The position numbers and the translations under genes were made by a program. 64,000 nt of DNA from Bog-756 sp963769905 (GTDB lineage Bacteria; Actinomycetota; Acidimicrobiia; Acidimicrobiales; RAAP-2): contig CAVYNG010000002.1 in assembly GCA_963769905.1 (NCBI GenBank), positions 1,364,001 through 1,428,000 on the forward strand, written 5' to 3'. Shown here piece by piece: positions 1-7,322 of this stretch. Under the pieces are notes generated by a model. It saw nothing but the letters and a program-made list of their open reading frames with translations. It did not search any database and was not told the DNA's origin. Within the stretch, counting starts at the first letter, position 1; the number at the start of each line of letters is the position of its first letter.

Positions 1-1
1 G

Positions 2-880
2 ACCGGACTGCCGACGAAGACCGAGCAGGCCGACCTCCTCCACGCCATGTACGGGCGGCACGGCGAGGCGCCCCTGCCGATCGTCGCGGCCAAGTCCCCG
101 TCGCACTGCTTCTACGCGGTCCAAGAGGCCGCCCGGATCGCGGTCACCTATCGCACTCCGGTGATCCTGCTGTCGGACGGCTATCTGGCGAACGGCGCCG
201 AGCCCTGGAAGCTCCCCGACATCGACGACCTCCCGCACATCGACCCGGCGTTCGCCACCGAGCCGAACCACACCGAAGAGGACGGCACGGAGGTCTTCTG
301 GCCCTACGTCCGCGACGACGCGACGCTTGCGAGGCCCTGGGCCCCGCCCGGCGTCGCCGGGCTCGAGCACCGGATCGGGGGACTCGAGAAGTCCGACGGT
401 TCGGGCAACGTGGCCTACGACGGCCCGAACCACGAGCGGATGACCCGCCTGCGTGCCGCCAAGGTGGCCGGCATCGCACGCGACATCCCGCTGACCGAGC
501 TCGACGACGAGGACGGCGCGGAGGTGCTGGTGATCGGGTGGGGTTCGACCTACGGCGCGATCGCCGCCGGCGTCGAGCGGGTGAGGGCCCGCGGGCTGAA
601 GGCCGCACAGGCGCACCTCGTCCACCTCAATCCCTTCCCTTCCGACCTCGGCGACGTCCTCCGCCGGTACCGGCGGGTGCTCGTTCCCGAGGTCAACATG
701 GGACAACTGAGCCGCCTGTTGCGTGCCGAGTTCCTGGTGGACGCGGTCTCGTTCACCCAGATCCAGGGCATCCCCTTCCGTGCGGCGGCGATGGAGAGCG
801 CGATCGTCGGCCAGATCGAATCGCTCGGCACGCTCTCCGACGGAGACGGGGCCCGTCGTGACGGGGCGGTGGCCCGATGA
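2..880 (+). CDS. korA: 2-oxoacid:ferredoxin oxidoreductase subunit alpha (KorA), C-terminal part
   Basis: This is the C-terminal ~292 residues of the alpha subunit of a 2-oxoglutarate-type ferredoxin oxidoreductase, cut at its 5' end by the window edge. The frame is open from base 2, upstream of the first internal ATG at 47. Family-typical stretches are STGLP-like TGLPTKTEQADLL at the edge, KSPSHCFYAVQEA and the TPVILLSDGYL strand of the pyrimidine-binding domain, then the C-terminal transketolase-like domain ending in QIQGIPFRA. The stop overlaps the korB start in ATGA (877-880), so the subunits are translationally coupled. Together KorAB oxidatively decarboxylates a 2-oxoacid, most likely 2-oxoglutarate, to its CoA ester and reduces ferredoxin in the cytoplasm. 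Substrate choice is inferred from family. Confidence 0.93.
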   Translation, partial: TGLPTKTEQADLLHAMYGRHGEAPLPIVAAKSPSHCFYAVQEAARIAVTYRTPVILLSDGYLANGAEPWKLPDIDDLPHIDPAFATEPNHTEEDGTEVFWPYVRDDATLARPWAPPGVAGLEHRIGGLEKSDGSGNVAYDGPNHERMTRLRAAKVAGIARDIPLTELDDEDGAEVLVIGWGSTYGAIAAGVERVRARGLKAAQAHLVHLNPFPSDLGDVLRRYRRVLVPEVNMGQLSRLLRAEFLVDAVSFTQIQGIPFRAAAMESAIVGQIESLGTLSDGDGARRDGAVAR

Positions 881-1953
881 CCGACTTGGCCGACACCAGC
901 GCGGGAGCGGTGCCCGTCCCGGTCACCTCGCGCAAGGACTGGACGTCCGACCAGGAGGTCCGCTGGTGCCCCGGGTGTGGCGACTACTCGATCCTCGCTG
1001 CGGTGCAGATGCTGATGCCCGAGCTCGGGGTCCGGCGCGAGAACACGGTCTTCCTCTCGGGGATCGGCTGCGCGGCGCGCCTCCCGTACTACATGAACAC
1101 CTACGGGATGCACTCGATCCACGGCCGCGCTCCGGCGATCGCGACGGGGCTCGCGACCACCCGTCAGGATCTCGACGTCTGGGTGGTGACCGGTGACGGC
1201 GATGCGCTCTCGATCGGCGGGAACCACCTGATCCATGCGCTCCGCCGGAACGTCAACCTGACCATCTTGCTCTTCAACAACCAGATCTACGGGCTGACCA
1301 AGGGCCAGTACTCGCCGACCTCGGAAGTGGCGAAGGTCACCAAGTCGACCCCCTTCGGCTCCCTCGAGCAGCCCTTCAACCCCTTGAGCCTCGCACTCGG
1401 CGCGGAGGCGACCTTCGTGGCGAGGACCCACGACATGGACCGGAAGCACATGATGGAGACCTTCCGGCGTGCGCATGCCCACCGTGGCGCCTCGTTCGTC
1501 GAGATCTACCAGAACTGCAACGTGTTCAACGACGGTGCGTTCGAGGAGATCACCGGCAAGGAGCACCGGTCGGACATGCTGATCCCGCTGGTGCACGGCG
1601 AACCGATCCGTTTCGGCGCCGAGGGCGAGCACGGCGTCGTGCTGCACCGCGACGGCTCGGTCGAGGTCGCCGCGGTGGACGACGTCGGTGAGTCGGCGCT
1701 GCTGGTGCACGACGAGCACCGCGAGAACCCCGGACTCGCGTTCCAGCTGAGCCGGTTGTCGAGGGGCCCCTACGAGCCGACACCGATCGGCGTCTTCCGT
1801 GACGTGGAGCGACCGGACTACGGAGCGCAGATGGCGCAGCAGATCGAGAGCGCGACGGAGCGCCGGGGTCCGGGCGACCTGGACGCGCTGCTCCGTTCGG
1901 GGTCGACCTGGACGGTCGACGGGGACGGGCCGGGCGACCACGTCGAGGAGTGA
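877..1953 (+). CDS. korB: 2-oxoacid:ferredoxin oxidoreductase subunit beta (KorB), TPP-binding
   Basis: A 358-residue beta subunit carrying thiamine pyrophosphate and an iron-sulfur cluster. WCPGCGDYS gives cluster ligands C31 and C34, and GIGCAARLPYY supplies a further conserved Cys. The TPP/Mg motif is GDGDALSIGGNHLIH followed about 27 residues later by NNQIYGLTKGQ. The short HSIHGRAPAIATG loop is typical of KorB. Its ATG overlaps the korA stop by 4 bp and its own stop overlaps the GTG of the DUF1697 gene by 4 bp, so all three are probably one transcript. Together with KorA it forms the catalytic core that transfers electrons to ferredoxin. 2-oxoglutarate is the likeliest substrate; pyruvate is possible. 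Confidence 0.95.
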   Translation: MTDLADTSAGAVPVPVTSRKDWTSDQEVRWCPGCGDYSILAAVQMLMPELGVRRENTVFLSGIGCAARLPYYMNTYGMHSIHGRAPAIATGLATTRQDLDVWVVTGDGDALSIGGNHLIHALRRNVNLTILLFNNQIYGLTKGQYSPTSEVAKVTKSTPFGSLEQPFNPLSLALGAEATFVARTHDMDRKHMMETFRRAHAHRGASFVEIYQNCNVFNDGAFEEITGKEHRSDMLIPLVHGEPIRFGAEGEHGVVLHRDGSVEVAAVDDVGESALLVHDEHRENPGLAFQLSRLSRGPYEPTPIGVFRDVERPDYGAQMAQQIESATERRGPGDLDALLRSGSTWTVDGDGPGDHVEE

Positions 1954-2513
1954 GCGCCGGCTCGGGAACGGCCGGCGGGGCGTTCGTCGCGATGCTCCGC
2001 GGCATCAACCTCGGGAACCACAACCGGATGAAGATGGAGGACCTTCGGTCCCTTGTCAGCGCTCTCGGCTACGAGGAGCCGTGCACCTACCTCCAGAGCG
2101 GGAACGTGGTCTTCTATGGCCGAGGCCGGGCCGAGTCGGCTGCAGAGGCCCTCGAGGACGCGATCAACCGTGAGCTCGGTCTGGCCGTACCGGTGGTGGT
2201 GAGGAGCGGCCGCCAGCTGCACCGGGTGGTCGAGGGCAACCCGATGGTCGCCCGCGGTGAGGACACGACGAAGCTCCACGTGACCTTCCTCGCCCACCGA
2301 CCACCGGCCGCTCGGCTGCGAGGAATGGACGCCGGGCGAGTCCGTGCCGGCAAGGACCGGTTCGAAGTGGTGGGCGCCGAGGTCTTCCTCATGTGCCCTT
2401 CGGGGTACGGCACGACCTCCTACGACAACGCCTTCTTCGAGCGGCACCTCGGAACCGTCGCCACCACCCGGAACTGGCGCACGGTCTGCGCGCTCTCCGA
2501 GATGGCGGGCTGA
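1950..2513 (+). CDS. DUF1697 family protein
   Basis: A 187-residue cytoplasmic protein of the DUF1697 family, whose role is unknown. The N-terminal signature LRGINLGNHNRMKMEDLR and the central LQSGNVVF are the family hallmarks, and SGYGTTSYDNAFFER near the C-terminus fits as well. Length is normal for the family (about 180). The GTG start overlaps the korB stop (GTGA), implying translational coupling to the oxidoreductase. I know of no functional link between DUF1697 and KorAB, so the arrangement may only reflect operon hitch-hiking. The gene is followed convergently by the lipoprotein gene 28 bp downstream. Confidence 0.88.
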   Translation: MSAGSGTAGGAFVAMLRGINLGNHNRMKMEDLRSLVSALGYEEPCTYLQSGNVVFYGRGRAESAAEALEDAINRELGLAVPVVVRSGRQLHRVVEGNPMVARGEDTTKLHVTFLAHRPPAARLRGMDAGRVRAGKDRFEVVGAEVFLMCPSGYGTTSYDNAFFERHLGTVATTRNWRTVCALSEMAG

Positions 2514-2541
2514 GCGCACCTGCCAAGCGGCCCTGGGGCGG

Positions 2542-3798
2542 TCAGGAGGAGCCCGACGAGCTTCGGCCGCCGGCTGCCGAGTAGGTGGCGAAGTCGCCGT
2601 CGCCGTTGATCACCATGCAGAAGCGATCGCTCGAGCACGACACCGTGGTCGGGTCGCCGGTGTAGTCGGTTGCCGCAGGGACGACCCGGGCCGGCGACGA
2701 CCATCCGCTGCCGTCCCACTGGAGGACCGAGCCGTGTTCGTCGGCTGCCATGCAGAAGGTCGCGGTGGGGCAGGAGATCGAGTCGAGTCCGCCCTCGGGA
2801 TCGATGCTCTGGGGTGGGGTCCACGGCTGTCCCGGCTCGTCGACCCAGAGTTCGGTGCCGCTCACGATGGCGCAGAGCGTCGTGCTCGGGCACACGATCG
2901 CAGCCGCCTGGGGCGTCCCGCCCGATCCGGCCGGGACCGACGTCGTCCACGGGGTCGCCTCCTGCGACCAGGCCGTCCCGTCCCAGTCGAGCACCGTCGT
3001 CCCGACCACGGCCCGGCACATCGAGGAGGTGGGGCAGGTGATCCCGACGAGGCCGCCCTCGTAGAGCGCGACCCCTTCGGTACCGAAGGCGCCCGCGTCG
3101 ACCCAGCTCCCCGCGACAAGAGACTCGGCATGACCGGTGTTGTCCACCGCCGCGCAGAACGTGGGTCCCGAGCAGGTCACCGCGGCGTCGCGCGACCCGG
3201 GATGTCCAGAGCCCGGATCCACGGGATTGCCCTGCAGGAGCGCAGAAGCGGTGGGCAGGGGTGAGGGAGGTGCCCAGTTGGTCCCGTCACCACTGCTCAC
3301 CTGGTCCGACCCGTCGACGATCACGCAGAGCGGGCCGTCGGTGCAGGCGATGGCCGGCAGCAGTGGCGCGGTCGGCTGCCCGATCGCGGGTGCCGGGTAG
3401 TACACCGACGGATCGGACCATGCGGCGCCGTCCCACGAGACGGTGACGCCCGAGCCGGTGGTCCCGAGGGCGTCGGCGTCGCCGGCACCGCCTCCGGCCG
3501 CGATGCAGAAGGTGTCGGAGATGCACGACACCGAGGAGAATCCACCGCCCGGCGGCAAGGCGGTGAGGGGGGCGCTCCACCCCGGCACCGGCGTGACCGG
3601 CGACGGTGACGTCGTCGGCACCGGGGAGGGGGCCGTCGTGGCCGATGGCGTCGAGGAGGGTGGTGCCGCGTCCGGCGCCGGGTTGCGCGGATGGAGGATG
3701 ACCGCGCGGGTGGGGGAGGGAGACGAGCAGGCGGTCACGAGCAGAGCCACGAGTGCGCCCGACACGCCCGCCAGCCGCTGGGTGGTCGTCCGCCGCAC
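2542..3798 (-). CDS. secreted lipoprotein with seven Cys-pair repeats (probable beta-propeller)
   Basis: A 418-residue predicted lipoprotein. A type II signal peptide with lipobox VTAC places the acylated Cys at residue 24, followed by a Pro/Ser/Thr-rich linker to about residue 75. The mature domain has seven copies of a motif with two Cys six residues apart, for example SVSCISDTFCIAAG, AVTCSGPTFCAAVD and SISCPTATFCMAAD, spaced 40-55 residues with W-rich strands between. Seven blades, each tied by a disulfide, is an inference. I chose the GTG at 3798 because AGGAG lies 5 nt upstream; an in-frame GTG at 3804 lacks a site. No catalytic motif was seen; a cell-surface binding role is a guess. Convergent with the DUF1697 gene. 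Confidence 0.8.
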   Translation of the reverse strand: MRRTTTQRLAGVSGALVALLVTACSSPSPTRAVILHPRNPAPDAAPPSSTPSATTAPSPVPTTSPSPVTPVPGWSAPLTALPPGGGFSSVSCISDTFCIAAGGGAGDADALGTTGSGVTVSWDGAAWSDPSVYYPAPAIGQPTAPLLPAIACTDGPLCVIVDGSDQVSSGDGTNWAPPSPLPTASALLQGNPVDPGSGHPGSRDAAVTCSGPTFCAAVDNTGHAESLVAGSWVDAGAFGTEGVALYEGGLVGITCPTSSMCRAVVGTTVLDWDGTAWSQEATPWTTSVPAGSGGTPQAAAIVCPSTTLCAIVSGTELWVDEPGQPWTPPQSIDPEGGLDSISCPTATFCMAADEHGSVLQWDGSGWSSPARVVPAATDYTGDPTTVSCSSDRFCMVINGDGDFATYSAAGGRSSSGSS

Positions 3799-3879
3799 GG
3801 TCACTCCTGTCCGCCACCCATGTCCGAGCAGGCAGAGTAGCGGCCGGCCCGGGCCGACTGGGGTCACTGCCGCCTGCGG

Positions 3880-5070
3880 CTACCCCGCGGGGTCGAGCGG
3901 CCGGAACACCATGCCGGTCCGGGGCTTCGGTCGGAAGTAGGTGGTCTTCGGGGGCATCCGCCGCCCTGTGTGGGCCCACTCGGCGATCTTCTCGACCGAT
4001 ACCGGTCGGAGGAGCACGGCGGCCTGTGCCTCCTCCGTCTCGACCGCGCCGACCGCGTCCTGCCAGGAGTTGCGGAACGAGAGCTCGTGATCGGGCAGTT
4101 CGGCGATGACCAGCGCCACCATCGACGAGTCGAGATCGGCGCCCGCCGCCTCGGGCGTGCCGTCCTTCGGACTGAGCAGGAAGGCCCCCGACGGGAGCAC
4201 GAGGGCGAGCGACTCGGACTCGCCGAGCGCGGCCACGGTGCGGTCGTTGCACTCGCCCGCTCGGGTGACGTCGAACCAGGAGGAGAAGGCGTCCGCCAGG
4301 TCGAGCCCGTCGGGGAGGTCCGAGAGGACCCGGTGGATCGGGCCGACCTCGAGCTGGTCGATGCTGAGCTCGACGACGAAGGCCATCACCCCGTCGGCGC
4401 CGACGGTCCCTGCGGACTGTCCGCCCTGGTAGGTGCGCGAGGTCTCGTAGCGGTGATGTCCGTCCGCGATCACGACCGGTGCCGCGGCGATCGCGGCCTT
4501 GACCGCGTCGATGGTCGCCGGGTCGTCGATCACCCACAGCTCGTGGTGCACCTTGTCGTCGTCGGTCCCCTCGAGATCGGGTGGTCGGGTCTGCAGGAAG
4601 TGCTGGGTCAGACCGCTCTGGAGGGAGAGGCCCCAGATCGGGGAAGTGTTCACCCGGGTGGCGGCCAACAGGTCGAGCCGGTCGCTCTTGGCCTTCGGGA
4701 GCGTCTGCTCGTGCGGCAGGATCGCGGCGGTACTGGTTTCGTCGATCCCGAGTGCCCCGATCACTCCGTTGGTCGAGTGGCCCTCGGGCGAGGTCATCCG
4801 ATAGGCGTAGAAGGAAGGCACCGCATCGCGGACCAGGATCCCGTCGTCGCGCCACTCCGCGAGCAGCCGCGCCGCGTTGGCGTAACGGTCGAGGCCCGAA
4901 CGCGCGTCCGGCTCGGGGAGCTCGACCCGCACCGAGTTGGCACTGTGCCGGTCGGCGAGCTGAGCGCGTTCCGCGGGTGCGATGACGTCGTAGGGCGGGG
5001 CGATCACCGTCGAGAGGTCGACCCGGGACGCGTCGTAGCGGAGACCGCAGAACGGTTCGAAGCGAGGCAT
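3880..5070 (-). CDS. DUF1015 family protein
   Basis: A 396-residue DUF1015 protein. Family signatures are the N-terminal MPRFEPFCGLRY, VIAPPYDVI, the central IADGHHRYETS and the C-terminal RMPPKTTYFRPK. The family is widespread and called HTH-like or SerB-adjacent in some genomes, but its activity is not established. The frame stays open upstream to an ATG at 5280 that overlaps the MFS stop in ATGA; those extra 70 residues show no family match, so the MPRFEPF start is preferred. Position just downstream of the MFS gene on the same strand suggests possible co-transcription. No membrane segment or signal peptide is seen. Confidence 0.88.
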   Translation of the reverse strand: MPRFEPFCGLRYDASRVDLSTVIAPPYDVIAPAERAQLADRHSANSVRVELPEPDARSGLDRYANAARLLAEWRDDGILVRDAVPSFYAYRMTSPEGHSTNGVIGALGIDETSTAAILPHEQTLPKAKSDRLDLLAATRVNTSPIWGLSLQSGLTQHFLQTRPPDLEGTDDDKVHHELWVIDDPATIDAVKAAIAAAPVVIADGHHRYETSRTYQGGQSAGTVGADGVMAFVVELSIDQLEVGPIHRVLSDLPDGLDLADAFSSWFDVTRAGECNDRTVAALGESESLALVLPSGAFLLSPKDGTPEAAGADLDSSMVALVIAELPDHELSFRNSWQDAVGAVETEEAQAAVLLRPVSVEKIAEWAHTGRRMPPKTTYFRPKPRTGMVFRPLDPAG

Positions 5071-5276
5071 GGGGCACTGCGTAGCACATCGTCGGAGCGG
5101 AACCGGTCGGCAGTCCGCCTCGTTCGTCGGTACTGCGAGGAAGGGCTGGTCACACTCGTCGGTTCCCGACCGGTCCTGCCGACCAGGCGGCAGGTGGCTT
5201 CGTCCCGCCGCGAGGTCGGCGACGGCCTCCGCACCGGTGGCTTCGAGGTGGAGCGTCCGACTCGACGTGCGGTCGG

Positions 5277-6515
5277 TCATCCTTCCGTCGTCGGAGCCGG
5301 ACCTCGTGGTGCGAGGGACGCACTCCGACGGTGACCGATGCCGGTGACCTCGCTCGTGATCCACACCGCGAGCGCGGCCGCGGCATAGACGATGCCGAGC
5401 ACCGCGACCGCGGGCCAGCCGCCCGAGCCGTAGGCGAGGCCGGTCGTCGCCGAGCCGATCGCCCCGCCGAGGAAGTAGGTCACCATGTAGCCCGTGTTGA
5501 GCCGCGAGCGGGCCGACGGATCGATCGCGAAGATCAGTTGCTGGTTCTGGATATGGACGGCCTGGATGCCGAGGTCGGCGACGAGGATGGCGATCACCAG
5601 TGCCCACAGTTGGTGCGCGCCGATCCCGAGGAGCACCATCGCCGCGAGGACCGCGCAGAGGGAGCCGCCCGAGACCGCCCGCTCGTAGCCGAGGTCGGCG
5701 AGACGTCCGCTGGAGGTGGCGGCGAGCGCCCCGGCAGCGCCGAGGAGTCCGAAGAGCCCGATCACTCCAACCCCGTAGTGGTACGGCGGGCCCGCGAGCA
5801 GGAAGGCAAGGCTCGTCCAGATCACGTTGAAGGTTGCGAACGCGAGGCCTCCGATGGCCGCGCGGAGGCGGAGGACCGGTTCGTCGCGCATCAGCCGCAC
5901 CACCGAGCCGAGCAGCTGGGAGTAGGCCATGTGCTCGCGGGGCCGCTCGCCGGGGAGCCGGCGGGCGAGGATCACCGCGAGGACCACCACCACCCCTCCG
6001 GCGACCAGGTACACCGCGCGCCACCCCACCGCCTGCGCGACGAGCCCGGAGAAGGTTCGGGCGAGCAGGATCCCGATCAGCAGTCCGCTCATGACCGTCC
6101 CGACCACCCGGCCGCGCCGGTCGTCGGAGGCCAAGGAAGCCGCGAAGGGCACGAGGATCTGGGCGGCCACCGAACAGAGCCCGGCGATCCCGACGGTGGC
6201 GAGGAGCACCCCGAGGTCGGGGGCGAGCGCCGACGCGAACAAGGCGGCAGCCGCCAGGATGAGGAGCGCCGGCACCAGGCGGCGCCGGACCAGGATGTCG
6301 CCGAGCGGCACCACCAGCGCGAGGCCGAGGCCGTAGCCCAGCTGGGCAGAGGTCACGACGAGTGCGGTTTGCCCCGAACCCGAGTGCAGGTCGTCGGCGA
6401 TCTGGGGGAGGAGTGGCTGGGCGTAGTAGAGGTTGGCGGCGGAGACACCGCAGGCCACGGCGAACAGCGCGACTCGGCCCGGGGGCATCGCGGTGGTCTC
6501 CGTCACCTGGTTCAT
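5277..6515 (-). CDS. MFS transporter (DHA1-like, YnfM/YbjJ-type drug efflux group)
   Basis: A 412-residue major facilitator with about 12 hydrophobic segments. The first helix motif SAANLYYAQPLLPQIA and the loop following helix 2 (LGDILVRRRLVP) are typical of the MFS; helix 5 shows VGTVMSGLLIGILLAR. The substrate cannot be read from sequence; relatives export drugs, sugars or purines by proton antiport at the cytoplasmic membrane. The ATG at 6515 is preceded by only a weak site; a TACGCT hexamer about 60 bp upstream on the minus strand could be its promoter. Downstream is the DUF1015 gene; upstream it is divergent from pgsA. Confidence 0.88.
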   Translation of the reverse strand: MNQVTETTAMPPGRVALFAVACGVSAANLYYAQPLLPQIADDLHSGSGQTALVVTSAQLGYGLGLALVVPLGDILVRRRLVPALLILAAAALFASALAPDLGVLLATVGIAGLCSVAAQILVPFAASLASDDRRGRVVGTVMSGLLIGILLARTFSGLVAQAVGWRAVYLVAGGVVVVLAVILARRLPGERPREHMAYSQLLGSVVRLMRDEPVLRLRAAIGGLAFATFNVIWTSLAFLLAGPPYHYGVGVIGLFGLLGAAGALAATSSGRLADLGYERAVSGGSLCAVLAAMVLLGIGAHQLWALVIAILVADLGIQAVHIQNQQLIFAIDPSARSRLNTGYMVTYFLGGAIGSATTGLAYGSGGWPAVAVLGIVYAAAALAVWITSEVTGIGHRRSASLAPRGPAPTTEG

Positions 6516-6639
6516 CGTGCGTCGCGACCGTCTCCGGGCTCGAAGTGACACCGCTCGTGGACCTTCGGTGGACAGCGTAGGTCCGGGGCATTTCGCCCCG
6601 AAACCCGATGCGGCCCGACTCCGGGCACAGGACGGCTCG

Positions 6640-6645
6640 TAGACT
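6640..6645 (+). promoter_or_regulatory. leaderless -10 of pgsA
   Basis: TAGACT, 8 nt before the GTG at 6654; no Shine-Dalgarno. Confidence 0.5.
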
Positions 6646-6653
6646 TCGGTCCC

Positions 6654-7322
6654 GTGGACGGTCACAGCGCGGGTACGAGAGGTGAGGTGACCGCTGCACC
6701 GGTTCCCATGCCGGCCGCGCTCCCCTCCGGGGAGGACCTCGATCGCGTCCTCACCGTCCCGAACCTGGTGACGCTGGTGCGCCTTCTCTGCATTCCGCTC
6801 TTCCTCTGGCTGCTCTTCGGTGCGCACCGTCAGGGGGCGTCGGCCTTCCTGCTCGGCGCCCTCGGGGCGACTGATTGGGTCGACGGCTTCGTCGCACGGC
6901 GCTACCACCAGGTGTCGACGCTCGGAAAGGTGATCGATCCGGTCGCCGACCGATTGCTGGTGATCACGTCGGTGATCGCGATCACCGTCTACGGCGCGGT
7001 CCCCGCGTGGTTCGGCGCCGCGACACTCGCCCGCGAGGTGCTCGTGTCGGGCGCGGTGATCCTTCTCGCGTCGCTCGGCGCGGCGCGCCTGGACGTCATC
7101 TGGGTGGGCAAGGCGGGTACGTTCGCGCTGATGTGCGCGTATCCCGCATTCCTCCTCGGTGACGGCACCGCGAGCTGGCAGCTGCCGATTCGCGCGTTCG
7201 CCTGGTTCGCGGGGATCGCGGGTCTGACCCTGGCATGGATCGCGGCGTTCTCCTATGTCCCGGTCGCACGCCAGGCACTCGCCGCCGGCCGGCAGGGACG
7301 GAGCGAGGAGCCAGGCCGGTGA
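6654..7322 (+). CDS. pgsA: CDP-alcohol phosphatidyltransferase (PgsA-like)
   Basis: A 222-residue integral membrane enzyme transferring a phosphatidyl group from CDP-diacylglycerol to an alcohol, probably glycerol-3-phosphate. The CDP-alcohol phosphotransferase signature is complete: D74, D77-G78, A81-R82, G91, D95 and D99, followed by three to four further hydrophobic helices. The chosen GTG has TAGACT 8 nt upstream and no Shine-Dalgarno, suggesting a leaderless transcript; an alternative GTG at 6687 with GAGAGG upstream would remove 11 residues. The stop overlaps the GTG of the following manC-like gene. The pairing pgsA then sugar nucleotidyltransferase matches what I recall from Streptomyces, and a pgsA-like gene also stands near gcvH in mycobacteria. 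Confidence 0.9.
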   Translation: MDGHSAGTRGEVTAAPVPMPAALPSGEDLDRVLTVPNLVTLVRLLCIPLFLWLLFGAHRQGASAFLLGALGATDWVDGFVARRYHQVSTLGKVIDPVADRLLVITSVIAITVYGAVPAWFGAATLAREVLVSGAVILLASLGAARLDVIWVGKAGTFALMCAYPAFLLGDGTASWQLPIRAFAWFAGIAGLTLAWIAAFSYVPVARQALAAGRQGRSEEPGR

